From: Trypanosoma brucei gambiense DAL972
Taxonomy: Eukaryota > Euglenozoa > Kinetoplastea > Trypanosomatida > Trypanosomatidae
NCBI RefSeq assembly: GCF_000210295.1
Contig: NC_026743.1
Span: 3,286,001-3,350,000 of the forward strand
DNA length: 64,000 nt
Direction: 5' to 3'
A program made the translations under genes and the position numbers. Of this stretch, positions 1 to 10,515 are shown piece by piece. The notes beneath the pieces were generated by a model, which made no database searches, was not told the origin of the DNA, and was given only the letters and a program-made list of their open reading frames with translations. Position 1 is the stretch's first letter. Each line of letters starts with the position of its first letter.

Positions 1-177
1 CTTCTCTTTAGAACTAAAACACCAACACGAAATAACAAAGATACGCTGCGTATACATTACAATTTCACACTCTTCTCGCTATTAACTCAACAAATCACAC
101 CCAAAACATACTGCAGCATCCCTTCCCTTTTCGGTCCTTTTTCCAACACCTTCGAACACAACTTAAAACACGACCAT

Positions 178-1236
178 TTACTTCTTCAGCAGATACTCCC
201 GCTGAGCCTCCGTCATGGCCTCCACTTCATCAGGAGTGAACTGATACAAATGCGCTGGGAGGGGATTACCACTGGGAAGCTTCGTTGTTGGCTCCCGCAG
301 CTCATTGAAAAAGGGATGACAGAGTGCATCCAGAGGTGTAATGCGCTGATCAGGTACGTACTTAAATATTTTTCCGCACAAATCGTACACCTCGGCAGGA
401 AGTGGCTGCTTGAAGACGTTCTCCCACGGGGTTGCTTTTGCATTTGCATTAATCTCCGTGCTACTCCCATTCAATTTGTGCAATTCCTCCTTCGTTGGTT
501 TTCCAAGTATTTTAACAATCTCACGCAACTGCCCAGAAGTGTTCTCACCGCAGAATATCGGTTCACCAAGAAGCATTTCGGCAAATATACAGCCAACCGA
601 CCATATATCCACGGCAGTGGTGTAGAACTGATTGCCAAATATGAGTTCCGGGGCGCGATAGTAACGCGAGCAAATGTAGGCCACATTGGGCTCATCTGCC
701 GCAAGCCTCTTGGCACTTCCAAAGTCACACAGTTTCAATTCCCCCGTTTGCTCGTCAACGAGAACATTATGTGGCTTGATGTCACGGTGGCAAATGTTGA
801 TCACGGGGATGTGAAGACAGGCGATACTCCGAAGCAATTGGAACATGAACACCTTCACCAGTATTAGTGGAGGATTTGTCATGCGGCGATAATAGTTCCG
901 GCACGTGCGGTGCAGCGTTTCGGGGACAAATTCCATCACCACATTGAGATAAACATCGTTGCGCCGTCCTTCCCCACCGACTGTGTAGAAGTAATTCTTC
1001 AACATCACAATGTTAGGATGGCGAAGTCGTGCTAAATGCTGCATAATTTGCAACTCTCGGTTTTTGAAGCGCGGATCTTGTATCACCTTCTTAATTGCTA
1101 CTAGTGACCCCGTGCTTTTGTCGCGTGCAAGTTGAACGGTGCCAAACGTTCCCTGTCCTGCCACTCGCTCCACGGTGTACTTTTCCATCTCCTTGTAACT
1201 GCGGTCGTCCGCAGCATCGGTAAGGTTGAGCGACAT
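178..1236 (-). CDS. GSK3: Glycogen synthase kinase 3 (short form)
   Basis: A 352-residue serine/threonine kinase of the CMGC group, probably cytosolic. Visible kinase motifs are the glycine loop GQGTFG at about 27-32, the VAIK lysine at K49, HRDIKPHN at 150-157 and DFG at 171-173. The activation-loop signature NVAYICSRYYRAPELIFG is at about 184-201, with the autophosphorylated tyrosine at Y187; this signature is diagnostic of GSK3. The protein is almost all kinase domain, the usual length of the short trypanosome GSK3. The start is the first ATG (1236); the frame stays open upstream but without another ATG. The next gene upstream on the same strand lies 2.2 kb away, so the 5' UTR may be long. 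Family knowledge: GSK3 is essential in bloodstream T. brucei and a studied drug target. Confidence 0.96.
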   Translation of the reverse strand: MSLNLTDAADDRSYKEMEKYTVERVAGQGTFGTVQLARDKSTGSLVAIKKVIQDPRFKNRELQIMQHLARLRHPNIVMLKNYFYTVGGEGRRNDVYLNVVMEFVPETLHRTCRNYYRRMTNPPLILVKVFMFQLLRSIACLHIPVINICHRDIKPHNVLVDEQTGELKLCDFGSAKRLAADEPNVAYICSRYYRAPELIFGNQFYTTAVDIWSVGCIFAEMLLGEPIFCGENTSGQLREIVKILGKPTKEELHKLNGSSTEINANAKATPWENVFKQPLPAEVYDLCGKIFKYVPDQRITPLDALCHPFFNELREPTTKLPSGNPLPAHLYQFTPDEVEAMTEAQREYLLKK

Positions 1237-3400
1237 GTAGTGAATAGTGCGATTTTGAAAACAACAACAACACCAAAAAAAATAATTTGATAAAGGAATA
1301 AATAAATAGAATAAATAGTGATAATCAATCAGTGAGAGAGGAAGCAAAAGCCGTCGATGTCAAACTGATATTATGTCAATGACCCAACGTTAGTGGGCGT
1401 GACCGACGACCTACTTGCCCCTTTCTTTCTTTCTTTTTGTGTTGTTTTATTTTAGTTTGGTGTTATTGTTGCTGTTTTTCGACCAGTCAAGGGAACGCCT
1501 AACTTATCTACGCCCCGTTCGTTGAATACCTTTCCCTGCTATTTTCTTTTTCAGTTTTTTTTTTAATCCCCCTTGGAGGTGTTTGTTCACTCCTTAACTC
1601 TTCTCTCTAACCGCTGCTACTGTTGTTTCCTTCTGTGCAAATATTTGCTTACCTTCTTTTTTTCCTGTTATTTTGCTTTTGATTCAATTCTCGTGTGGTT
1701 GTTCGCTTATGTTAAGTTGTATATTAATTTCTTTGTTCCCTTTGTTTTGATCTGGTTCTTTATTTTCTTCTTCTCTGTACTGTCCCCTAAAGATTATTCG
1801 AAAAACAGCCGGTGGATCCACACGGCGGACGTAAAAGAATGAAGGTGAGGAAAGTGGTTTTAATGCCGCTACATAGGTAGTTTAAAGCACATGCAAAGAC
1901 ATACGTGTGGTGGTATCAACCAGGGTGATGAATTAGAGCGGAAAAACAATAGCAAACAAGCAAGCAAGATTGAAAAAGGAGAAAAAAAAGGGAGGGAGTG
2001 AAAAATAGTTTCGCAACAAGAGCAATTAAATACAGAACAAAAGGTAGTGGCTAACCAGAAAAGAAAAGGAAATACCATAATCAACCGGTGAAGGAGAAAG
2101 GCACCAGAATGATAAAGACAAAGAAAGAACAAGGGGGAAGGAAGAGGAAAAGCGTTGGTTGGTACTATCCGCATGCTGAGAATAACGTTCACTACACCGT
2201 TGCGACGCAGTTTACCACTGGTTTAGGGAAAGCCAGGCGACCAGCACATAACCGTCTCTGGCACAACAAAAAAGACAGTGACATAAACACGAAAAACACG
2301 GAAGACGCCACACTATAACCTCACTCTTCACTCAACAACACCACCAACAACAAAAAAAAAACCAAATTAAGTCGGAAAACATTAAAAAGTAAAAAAGAAA
2401 AAAAAACAGTTATGGCACTTTAGCCCTCCCCTTCCCGCCTCCCCCATCAAAATTACCTTTTAAATCCTTCTTGTGTACCTTCCCATTAATTCCTAATCTT
2501 TACTCCTTTATCGTTCTTCATCTTACTTTCTGTATTATTCTTCGACTTCTAAGAGAAATAAATTTTCTCTTATATTCACTCACTCCTCTAATCGTTATTC
2601 CATTCCCTTTATTTTCTGTTGTTTCTTATCGCCCGTTACTCACGCGGAGTGGCTTTCATATACATGCATGCGGTCACAAAACCAAAAACAAACAAGAGGG
2701 AAGAAATAACACACGGCTACGTTTGAAATATTTTTATTGTTGGCATCATCATTCCCCATGGTTACATATTGACAACAACGCAAAACAAAAGGGACCACGG
2801 AAGCAAAACAAAGAAGCAACAATTTTATTTGACAATATCTATAGCACCGCCCCCCCCCTCCTCTTGCTCTTCCTTCCTTCCTTTATTTCTTCTTTTCACT
2901 CTTTTACATTCTTCTGATTCGCTTTTGTTACTAACGTTATATATATATATATATATGATAATAATAATAAGGGAATAAGGAAGAAGCAACCTCCGCTCCC
3001 CAACACCACATGCCTCCATTTCCCTCTTCTTGTTTAACCAGTCGGGTTTCTGCTTATCCATTTATTGAATTATATCAATGGTTGATATAAACAAGGGAAA
3101 TATATATATTATCTTCATCTTGCTTATTAACTGTCTCAGAAACCCCTGTGGATGTAAAACAGAACGGAGCGATGAAGGAAATGAGCAAACAAACAAATTA
3201 CGGTCACCATCGACGCCTTATCATCGTTCTCTCTCTCTCTCTCCCTTACAGGTGCTGGTTATTATTATTTCCCTCCCCCTTCGTTTTTCTCCCTTCTTTT
3301 TTTCTTTTTGTAGAGAAAATATACATTTATCCCACCTTTTATAACTTCCTTTCTGGGAGAATTCTCATGGCATCAATTTTACCTACCCACTTTAACCCAT
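1237..3400. other. Spacer: GSK3 5' UTR and 3' UTR of the 680-residue gene
   Basis: No convincing gene in 2.2 kb. On the plus strand it has a purine-rich stretch at about 1969-2008, which is a polypyrimidine tract on the coding strand. The next AG downstream on that strand is near 1869, so this is a possible trans-splice region for GSK3. There is also a C run near 2852 and a TA microsatellite at 2939-2956 followed by TAA repeats. Confidence 0.7.
2939..2972. repeat. TA/TAA microsatellite
   Basis: An uninterrupted TA dinucleotide run is followed directly by about four ATA/TAA units. It lies in untranslated spacer, where such repeats are common in trypanosome 3' UTRs. Confidence 0.9.
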
Positions 3401-5443
3401 TTACGCGTTGCGAACACCCTCAACTCGCGCGTAGATAATTTCACTTGGCTGCGTGGTCCCGTTCTGCATGGCAACACCGAAGGGCAAGCAGACGTCACAC
3501 CCAAATTCCAAGAGTTCCACAACCTCCAAACGGAGGTCTTGCATTTCCTTCAGAAAGTTGGCCATGATCTCGTCCCCTTTCGTCCTTTCCAATACAACGT
3601 TCACGGCGTCTTCGCCCTCTTTGGTATTCACACCGGCGGCCTCCCGTTTGAGTAGCTCTTGCTGCATATCCTTCGCCCACGCAGCAGCTTCTGCACTGGC
3701 ACGGACAATGTCGCGGGGAATGTCGACAACGGGAGCGCATGCACCAATTCGCGCCTTCTCGCCCTTGTGCTTCTCTTCCACAGTCATCATGCCACTATTT
3801 GGCGCGTACGGACGGAAAATGTCAATGACTATCTCAGAGAAGTTTTTGAGAGCGTAGTTAATCTTCAGCCGTGGTGAAGCAAGGTGATCGATAACGCCCG
3901 TGCGCAGAGACGAGGGCAGTCGGCTGTTGCTGCTGAAGGCATTGTTAAGCACCTCAAGCATCCGTGTTGGCATACGCCGTAGCCAAAGCACAGCATCTGC
4001 CGCTGCTGGATCGGTTAACGAAACGGCAACATCTTGCCGTGGGGGAAGAAGGCGTTGCAAAAAGGCTTTTGCAATGTTGAATGCGCTCCGCTTCGCGTCC
4101 TCCAAATCCTTCAGATCGCCAAGGTCAGGAACAGCGCACTCTAGCTCAATGCGCGTCCCCAGAAGGGACATTGCAAGAATGACGGAATGCATAAAGCCGA
4201 TTAGCTGCTCCGGTTGGGATGCCGAAGGGCGGCCCGATTTGCTCTTAACCGGGGATGTAGGTTCAAAGAAGTGCTTCCCTTTTGTCATTCTCACAAGGGC
4301 GTCTACAGCCTTGAGACCGACGGTGATACCATGGTCAACTACACCATCCACTCCAAATAGTTTGGCGATGCGTTTAATAGCCGGCTTGATGAGACCCTGA
4401 AGCATATATTCACGGTCCCGCTCATTTCCCCACAGTTCCACAAACGGTTGCAACGTGGAGAGGAACAGTGGTGAGACGACAAAAACGTTGATCCTCATGG
4501 GAACATGGTTGCTTCCCCCAACGTTGCCTCCGTTTTTCGGTGGAATCACGAAAACCTCGACACGTGTGTCAATGTTGTGTAGCAGCATTTCCACGGCGAC
4601 TGCAAACTTCTGGCCGTCCTCACCATCTTCGCACCACGGAGCTTTCTTGGCCGCCTCCCTTGCGTTCTCCATCTCCTTCCGAACCCACTCCACCACAAGG
4701 GCGGTTATTTTTGCGGCGACCTCTCTCGGGTTGGTTATCTGCTCACCGCTTTGACCCTGAACATTAACCACAGCGGAAACCCTCATAAGTTCCAGAACTG
4801 TCCCACTACACGGCTCCCTACGGAAGCACAGCGATAGGGAACGAAAGTTCTTTCCGGGAATACAACGCAGGTTCGGAGCAGAGGCATTACCCTTAATGGA
4901 CTTGCCCTTGTCTGTTTTCTTTGGTGGCTCCCACGGCCTCGGCCTCCCATTCAATTCTCCACAAGCGGTGCACTTCTTGCAGTGCTTCTTTACCCACTCG
5001 TGTGTTCCCCGTATCTCGTTGCGGCTGATAACAACAACATCTGTCGTCCGTGTCGCGGAGCTACTCGAGCTTAACGTGGAGGGTTTCTTGTCGCCACCAG
5101 GAACAACAGCTTGTACCGCGGCCGCCAAAATCTTCCCCAAAACAACGCTGCTTTTGCCTGTAGAAGTTTCAAGTCCCTCCTCAATGGAGTAAAGAATGTC
5201 ATCCACAGCTTTGCAACCGGTGTCAATCTCCGCAAAGTTAGGTGCGGCATTACCAGCCAGCATTTGTTGACTCTTCCGCCCACGAAGCTCAGACACACGC
5301 ATGATAATATCCTGCGTGTACTGTTGCTGCTCCGCGACTACGGACGCAAGTGACTCACGCTGGGACCGTAACTCTTCCATTGCTTGCTCATGTTTCTCCT
5401 TCTCATCACGTATCGCCTGCTGCAACTCCGCTATGGTTGCCAT
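3401..5443 (-). CDS. Conserved hypothetical protein, 680 aa, N-terminal coiled coil
   Basis: Not recognised. The first ATG is at 5443; the open frame runs a few codons further, but only from a TTG. Residues 1-50 are a charged, Gln/Glu-rich helix, probably a coiled coil. Around residue 155 there is a cysteine cluster (HCKKCTACGEL), which could bind a metal or simply be a surface loop. Residues 200-640 are a mixed alpha/beta region rich in Ala, Val and Leu, with no signal peptide and no membrane segment. Composition and the length of the open frame leave little doubt that it is a gene. It lies between GSK3 and the NTF2/RRM gene with long spacers on both sides. No function can be assigned from sequence alone. 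Confidence 0.88.
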   Translation of the reverse strand: MATIAELQQAIRDEKEKHEQAMEELRSQRESLASVVAEQQQYTQDIIMRVSELRGRKSQQMLAGNAAPNFAEIDTGCKAVDDILYSIEEGLETSTGKSSVVLGKILAAAVQAVVPGGDKKPSTLSSSSSATRTTDVVVISRNEIRGTHEWVKKHCKKCTACGELNGRPRPWEPPKKTDKGKSIKGNASAPNLRCIPGKNFRSLSLCFRREPCSGTVLELMRVSAVVNVQGQSGEQITNPREVAAKITALVVEWVRKEMENAREAAKKAPWCEDGEDGQKFAVAVEMLLHNIDTRVEVFVIPPKNGGNVGGSNHVPMRINVFVVSPLFLSTLQPFVELWGNERDREYMLQGLIKPAIKRIAKLFGVDGVVDHGITVGLKAVDALVRMTKGKHFFEPTSPVKSKSGRPSASQPEQLIGFMHSVILAMSLLGTRIELECAVPDLGDLKDLEDAKRSAFNIAKAFLQRLLPPRQDVAVSLTDPAAADAVLWLRRMPTRMLEVLNNAFSSNSRLPSSLRTGVIDHLASPRLKINYALKNFSEIVIDIFRPYAPNSGMMTVEEKHKGEKARIGACAPVVDIPRDIVRASAEAAAWAKDMQQELLKREAAGVNTKEGEDAVNVVLERTKGDEIMANFLKEMQDLRLEVVELLEFGCDVCLPFGVAMQNGTTQPSEIIYARVEGVRNA

Positions 5444-8236
5444 TTGTAAGGGGTCCTCAGTAAATGCCAAAGAACGTGTACTGATAAGCGACTGAATATG
5501 TACCTATTGTGATATCACACATTGGACAGAGAACAAGAGGAAAAGGATTCGTTTGTTTTTTGAATGAAAACAATACCACACCGAAAAAGGGTCACAAAGG
5601 ACAGGGACGCGCACAATCCTTTGTGCATAAAACACACATCAAATTACCAAACCACACAGCGCATATACACATAGTGGTGGCACACACACACACACAATAC
5701 AAGACAATTTTTCTCTTACGTGTGTCGTTTTGGTGGGAAGAGGGAGGAAAAAAAAAGGGCTCCCGTCCAATCGTAATATCAGCGGGCGCACAGGTGCAAC
5801 TTGGGTAACGGAGAAGTTATAATTATTATTGCAGTGAAAAATACCGCGGAGAAGAGAGGAGTTAAGTGAACCACTCCCATGCTTTTCTCTTCGAATACCT
5901 TTGCCTTTCCTCCCCCCCCTTCACCTCCATTTCCCCCTCATTTTCATTCCCTCACGTACTTTGCCGCCCCGTAATCTTTCACCTTCCCCCCTCCCCCATA
6001 CGCGCGCACACACTTGCATCGCTTCATCCTCTTTCATTACTTCTCCTTCTCTTAATGGCTGAACTTATTAAATAAAAATTTACTCAGAGCTTACCGTTTT
6101 CACACAAGCATGGGCACCTTTCCCACTTAAAGTTCACGTTAATCTTAAACCCTCCTAAAGGTTGACATATTAGACGCAGGTTACATCACACCCAATGAGA
6201 GGAACTACGAAAATGAGAAGGAAAAACAGACGAAAGAACCTCCCCTCTCTTGCCCCCTTACGTCTCGGTTGATAATGATGGAAATATATATGTATATGAA
6301 TATATATTTATAAATATGTATATGCATACGCATACACATACTACATATATATGATGACACAACTCTAGTGGAGTATGCCTCTTCGCCTTCTCCAACCGAA
6401 CAAACTGCGCACCCACACGAAGAGGCGAAAGAAAAAAAAAAGGAAAGCTACCAAATCAAAGAAAAGCAGAAATCAAAAACAGTCCGTGCGGGACGATCAC
6501 CACCCGCATAATTAAAATTTAATAAAGCAGTGTTGATGAACTTAAAAGGCACATGCGAGAGGGGCGTGATGGCAACAAAAGAGCTGAAAAGGATTGTAGT
6601 TACGCAAACACTCACGGGTACAAATGTGCGTCGGCTTCTTTTCCCCAGCACTGATCTTCACAGCATTGTATTCACCGCATTAAAAGAAAGAAAACATTTC
6701 AAAAAGATGAACTAACATAGGGCAAAGGGCAAAGGCGAAACTTACAAGAAGCTCATCTGCAGCGACCGCCGTCACGCAGCGGTGCCGAATTTCCCCTCTG
6801 TTTTGTTCCTTTTTTCATTGCCTCTCCATGGCGAGTGGTATACATACTGCGTACTGCGTCCATAAGATAAACACGAAGCACACCCGTACTACACATACAA
6901 ACAGAGAGATAAAGGCTTGATAATATATTTATATAATATATAACACAACAGAAGCACGTGTGTCATCAAAGATACACGCCGACTGTGAGATCACGTGAAC
7001 CTATCGTGTTGTCTTCTCTTTCACGCTTTCCCGCACAAACGCGTGAGGTCTTGGTCCCCCCTTCCCCTTCCATATTTAACCCGGTTACCTCCTAAACGCA
7101 CATGAAACCAATTTTTTTGCCCACTGGCATTCTGCCCCCATCCCTTATTTATCTGCAGATAAACATAACTCAGGTCACAGCGCCCACAAGACCATATCCG
7201 GAATCAACCACTCTAGAATGTAGGAACATTATCTTGCACAAAAATGCTATTACTTCCCTTGCTCTCTTCCTTTCGACCGTCTTTTTATTTACTCCCATTG
7301 CCTCTCAATTCGTTGAATTCTGCTACTTCAGCTTCTAAGTGAATCATGAAAAGAAAGAAAACCAGAGGAAAGCGCGAGGAGACGCGTCGCGCGTAATGAG
7401 GCATACCAGACACACACCTCCCCTCTTGGGAACCGACGGGCAGCTGCTCTCCCTTCCTTTCGCCATGCTCTGCTCATCGCTTCCAACATAAAGCACGCAC
7501 ACACCCACAGCAATGTGACAACACCGGTCTCTCCTGCTCCTATGCGCCTCTTCATCGCCCTGATTTCCTAGCTCTACTTAGTTTTCGCTAGTTCTCCGTC
7601 CATTTTTTAAAAAAATTTTAAATGAATCATTAAATGTGTGTAGTGCTATCCCTCTCCCCTCCCGTCCTGTTTATCCCACACTCCGTTTCCGTTTTTTTTG
7701 TTCCAAACTTTACCCCCCCCCACCACACACACACATCAGTGAGGGGGGAGCTTGAACCATCCACTGTAACCTTACACCAGGATCACAGCCCTTCCCAGCT
7801 CCTACAACAGTCGAAGCGCCGAGTTTTGCAATGGCAAAACATACAAGAGAATGTTCCTCCCCCACTTGCTTATGAACACGCGATCGGCCGAACTGACAAG
7901 TTGGTGAAAACACCTCATAGGGAGTCCCTTTAAGGTATGCACAACTCCTCAGGAGCGGCATTGACATGAAATAATAAAGCTGAGCTCAGCCAGTGCCAAC
8001 GACATGGCTGCGGAGAGACTGGGTGGTTGCACAGCTTGGGAAAATACACTCATGTACGTTCCTGAAGTGAGGATTAAAGAAATGACAGCGCGTGAACATC
8101 TTCAGAACGGGGTAAATCAAAGGGCGTGAAGCAAAAAAGTTCACGCCGGACACCAATACACACATCACAAGAGAGTAAAGGTGCAGAGTACGGTCATATC
8201 ATCACTCCAGGGTTGGCCATAACAGCCCTTGTATCT
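5444..8236. other. Long spacer (2.8 kb) without a supported gene
   Basis: It should hold the 5' UTR of the 680-residue gene and a long 3' UTR of the NTF2/RRM gene. It contains a CA repeat near 5685-5698, pyrimidine-rich plus-strand stretches at about 5880-6055 and an AT-rich repetitive block at about 6282-6352. Short minus-strand frames at 7328-7555 and 7710-7967 lack family features and look like noise. Confidence 0.65.
6282..6352. repeat. AT-rich imperfect TA/ATG microsatellite block
   Basis: About 70 bases built almost wholly of ATAT, GTAT and CATA units, interrupted by single G or C bases. It is intergenic and lies within the presumed 3' UTR of the NTF2/RRM gene. Confidence 0.85.
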
Positions 8237-9532
8237 CTACTGAGAACAATCGGCGTTGGCTGCCTCGCCCGAGGTTTGGGCAGGTGCCGCGGTGTACTTT
8301 TCGCGGACCTCGTCTATCTGAATGCGTGACCCTCCAGACCCCTTCTTTCCCTTGCTCGATTCTAACAATTTTGCCACCGTTGCCTTCACATTACCACCCG
8401 CCTCTTTTATGGCGTCGTGATCCAACTGCACGAAGGAAAAGGTGCGTATAATGTTGGTGTCCTTCTTATCATTTTGGGAAAGTAATTTCACAAGCTTAAC
8501 GGGGGCCATTGGCTCCACCAGGTCGCGTACAGTTTGCTCCGTTGCAGTGGGAGGCAAACCCTTCACAATGACGTCATAAAAAACCACGAAGCGACTAAGC
8601 GTCCGCCCCTCCGCATCCTTCCCCTTGCTGCGATTGGGACCCTCCCTACCGTTTGGTTTGCCTGAGGACCGGTCACTCGCTTCTTTTCCGTTCTTCTCAC
8701 TGCCATCGCGCTTTTTCGCCGTCGCACCCTTCTTTGCTCCCGTAGAATCCCTAGTCAGCGCTTTTGCGCCTTCTCGCTGGGGTTCGCTCGCTTTCACCCG
8801 AACTGGAGGTTCTTCAGCGTGGTCTTTGACCCCTTTCGCCACAACGAGTCGAGGAGCCACCTGACTCGCATTGCTACCTACTTGTTTCCCTAACTTGATG
8901 GCTTCCGCAAAACTTTTCGGCCTCCGTGTCTCTGCCTCAGCATCGGGAACAGCGGGTGCACCAGAGTCAGCCGGTTTCTCCACCGCAGCTTCGGCCGCCG
9001 GTTGAGTTGTTGAACTCACCCTCTGGGCGGCGACCCCAGCCCTCGACGGAGCCAAGTCCTCCATGGGTGGTAGTTCCTCCTTCGGTGATTCCTGAGCAAA
9101 CATTGGCGGTGTCTCGAGCGCCCACCGCTTCTGTGCTTCTTCTGACGGGTTGTTTATCCGCCTGTCACGCACCACCCCGAAACTTCCAGGATGAGCTTTG
9201 TGTTCCATGAGCACAACTTCGTGGGTAAAGTTGTGGCTGAGGGTTGGCGATACGGTGAGCACCCCCTGTATTGTGAGAGAAATATTTCCATCGCTCCCCA
9301 CCTCCGATGAGAGGCTGACGATATTCACAACGGCGTCGACCAAAACGGGGTACAACCGGTCAACAGCCTCCCGTATCGCCTTTACGCCGGTGGCTTTGTG
9401 CCCAAGGTGCTCAAATGAAGCGTCCTGCACGTAGAAGTTTGGCAACTCACTCGGTTCCCGCACCAACTTCGTGTAGTACTGTTGAGTGAAACTAGCGCCA
9501 ACACGCCGATGACGGTCGCTAGCCTCAGACAT
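8237..9532 (-). CDS. NTF2-domain plus RRM protein, G3BP/Rasputin-like
   Basis: A 431-residue protein starting at an ATG. Residues about 10-130 fit an NTF2-like domain: the opening QQYYTKLVREPSELPNFY motif, then a GVKAIREAV helix and a VLTVSPTLSHNFTHEVVLM strand pair. A long Pro/Ala/Lys/Glu-rich disordered linker follows (about 140-320). Residues about 325-410 resemble an RRM (VIVKGLPPTATEQTVRDLV, then a TFSFVQLD RNP1-like strand). This NTF2-linker-RRM order is that of G3BP/Rasputin stress-granule proteins, although no RGG box follows. The likely role, inferred from architecture, is cytoplasmic mRNA binding and post-transcriptional control, which is the main level of gene regulation in trypanosomes. 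Confidence 0.85.
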   Translation of the reverse strand: MSEASDRHRRVGASFTQQYYTKLVREPSELPNFYVQDASFEHLGHKATGVKAIREAVDRLYPVLVDAVVNIVSLSSEVGSDGNISLTIQGVLTVSPTLSHNFTHEVVLMEHKAHPGSFGVVRDRRINNPSEEAQKRWALETPPMFAQESPKEELPPMEDLAPSRAGVAAQRVSSTTQPAAEAAVEKPADSGAPAVPDAEAETRRPKSFAEAIKLGKQVGSNASQVAPRLVVAKGVKDHAEEPPVRVKASEPQREGAKALTRDSTGAKKGATAKKRDGSEKNGKEASDRSSGKPNGREGPNRSKGKDAEGRTLSRFVVFYDVIVKGLPPTATEQTVRDLVEPMAPVKLVKLLSQNDKKDTNIIRTFSFVQLDHDAIKEAGGNVKATVAKLLESSKGKKGSGGSRIQIDEVREKYTAAPAQTSGEAANADCSQ

Positions 9533-9890
9533 TTAAATGTCACCTCTTCCCCTTCAGAAACTTCCCCTAATCCTCCCCAAACGGAAACGATAATGAGAAA
9601 AAGAAAAAGGCTACGCGGGCAGATTAGACAACAATTCAGTTCAAGCGCAGTTGGCTACATCATAACGGGGTGATGATGTCAGTAGCAAAGGAAAGAACAA
9701 GTGTTCAAAAATTTACCCTTGAACGCATCCCTCGGTCAACACAGCCACCAAATCCTGTGGCTTCCGCCCCCAAAGTACACCTGTAGCCTTCGAAACCCCT
9801 TCACACGAACATCCACAAAACGTTCGTGAAGTGCATGTTTAACATAACAATCACAACGGCGTCTTCACTTGGCACCACACTTCCCTGAAG
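9533..9890. other. Short spacer
   Basis: It lies between the NTF2/RRM start and the stop of the 113-residue gene. No further feature is seen beyond presumed UTR and processing signals. Confidence 0.7.
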
Positions 9891-10232
9891 TTAATTCGAT
9901 GTTCCGGATGACGGTTCTGCCCTACTCCCCGCGCCCGGCCACAGTAGCGCAGTCCGTTCCTCCGGGGTCATTACTAGTTTTGCATCTAGAAATTCTTGAA
10001 AGTCCATTACAGTCCAATGGGAGTGAACGCGCACACACTTGTCGCAGCGGCAAGTCACCAATGTCCCAGTCAACCCCGTGCAGTCACGTCGCTCACGGTG
10101 ATAACTGCGGCAGTGTGCGTCCGAATCAAAAAGAATAGGGTTGGGAATGGGCTTGTAGCCCTTCGCGTACCTCTGAATGGTTTGGCAGTTACCACAACGG
10201 ATAAAATACTTTTGGAAAAAGCGACTAGACAT
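9891..10232 (-). CDS. Small putative zinc-binding protein, 113 aa
   Basis: Starts at an ATG. The N-terminus has a CxxC pair (C13, C16), and a second cluster is C61-x-C63-x2-C66. C41 and C51 lie between them, which suggests a zinc ribbon or treble-clef fold. The first ten residues (MSSRFFQKYF) are basic and aromatic, so a short mitochondrial presequence is possible. The C-terminal third is polar with an acidic helix. No family was recognised. It sits between the G3BP-like gene and another zinc-binding protein gene, with short normal spacers. The ordered Cys pairs and compact spacing favour a real gene over a chance frame, but no homology was tested. Confidence 0.6.
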   Translation of the reverse strand: MSSRFFQKYFIRCGNCQTIQRYAKGYKPIPNPILFDSDAHCRSYHRERRDCTGLTGTLVTCRCDKCVRVHSHWTVMDFQEFLDAKLVMTPEERTALLWPGAGSRAEPSSGTSN

Positions 10233-10515
10233 ATTAGCGGAAACTTGCTGTGTCCTGTAAAACAGGTACTACACTAACCGCTGTGACGAAGCCACCGGAA
10301 ATTAGTGGCAATAAAGGAAAGGCAAATAAACGAGTGATGAGCAGTGCAGTAGGAGTATGGTTTTTATTCACAAACACAACACAACACAACTCACAGAATG
10401 CAAATACCCACGAAGAGGCACTGCGAACTGCTGGGTATCCGCACGGTTATAAGAAATACAGAAGGGAGAACAACCGAAACAAAGAAGAAGCGAAGGTCAA
10501 GTAACTAAACACCGC

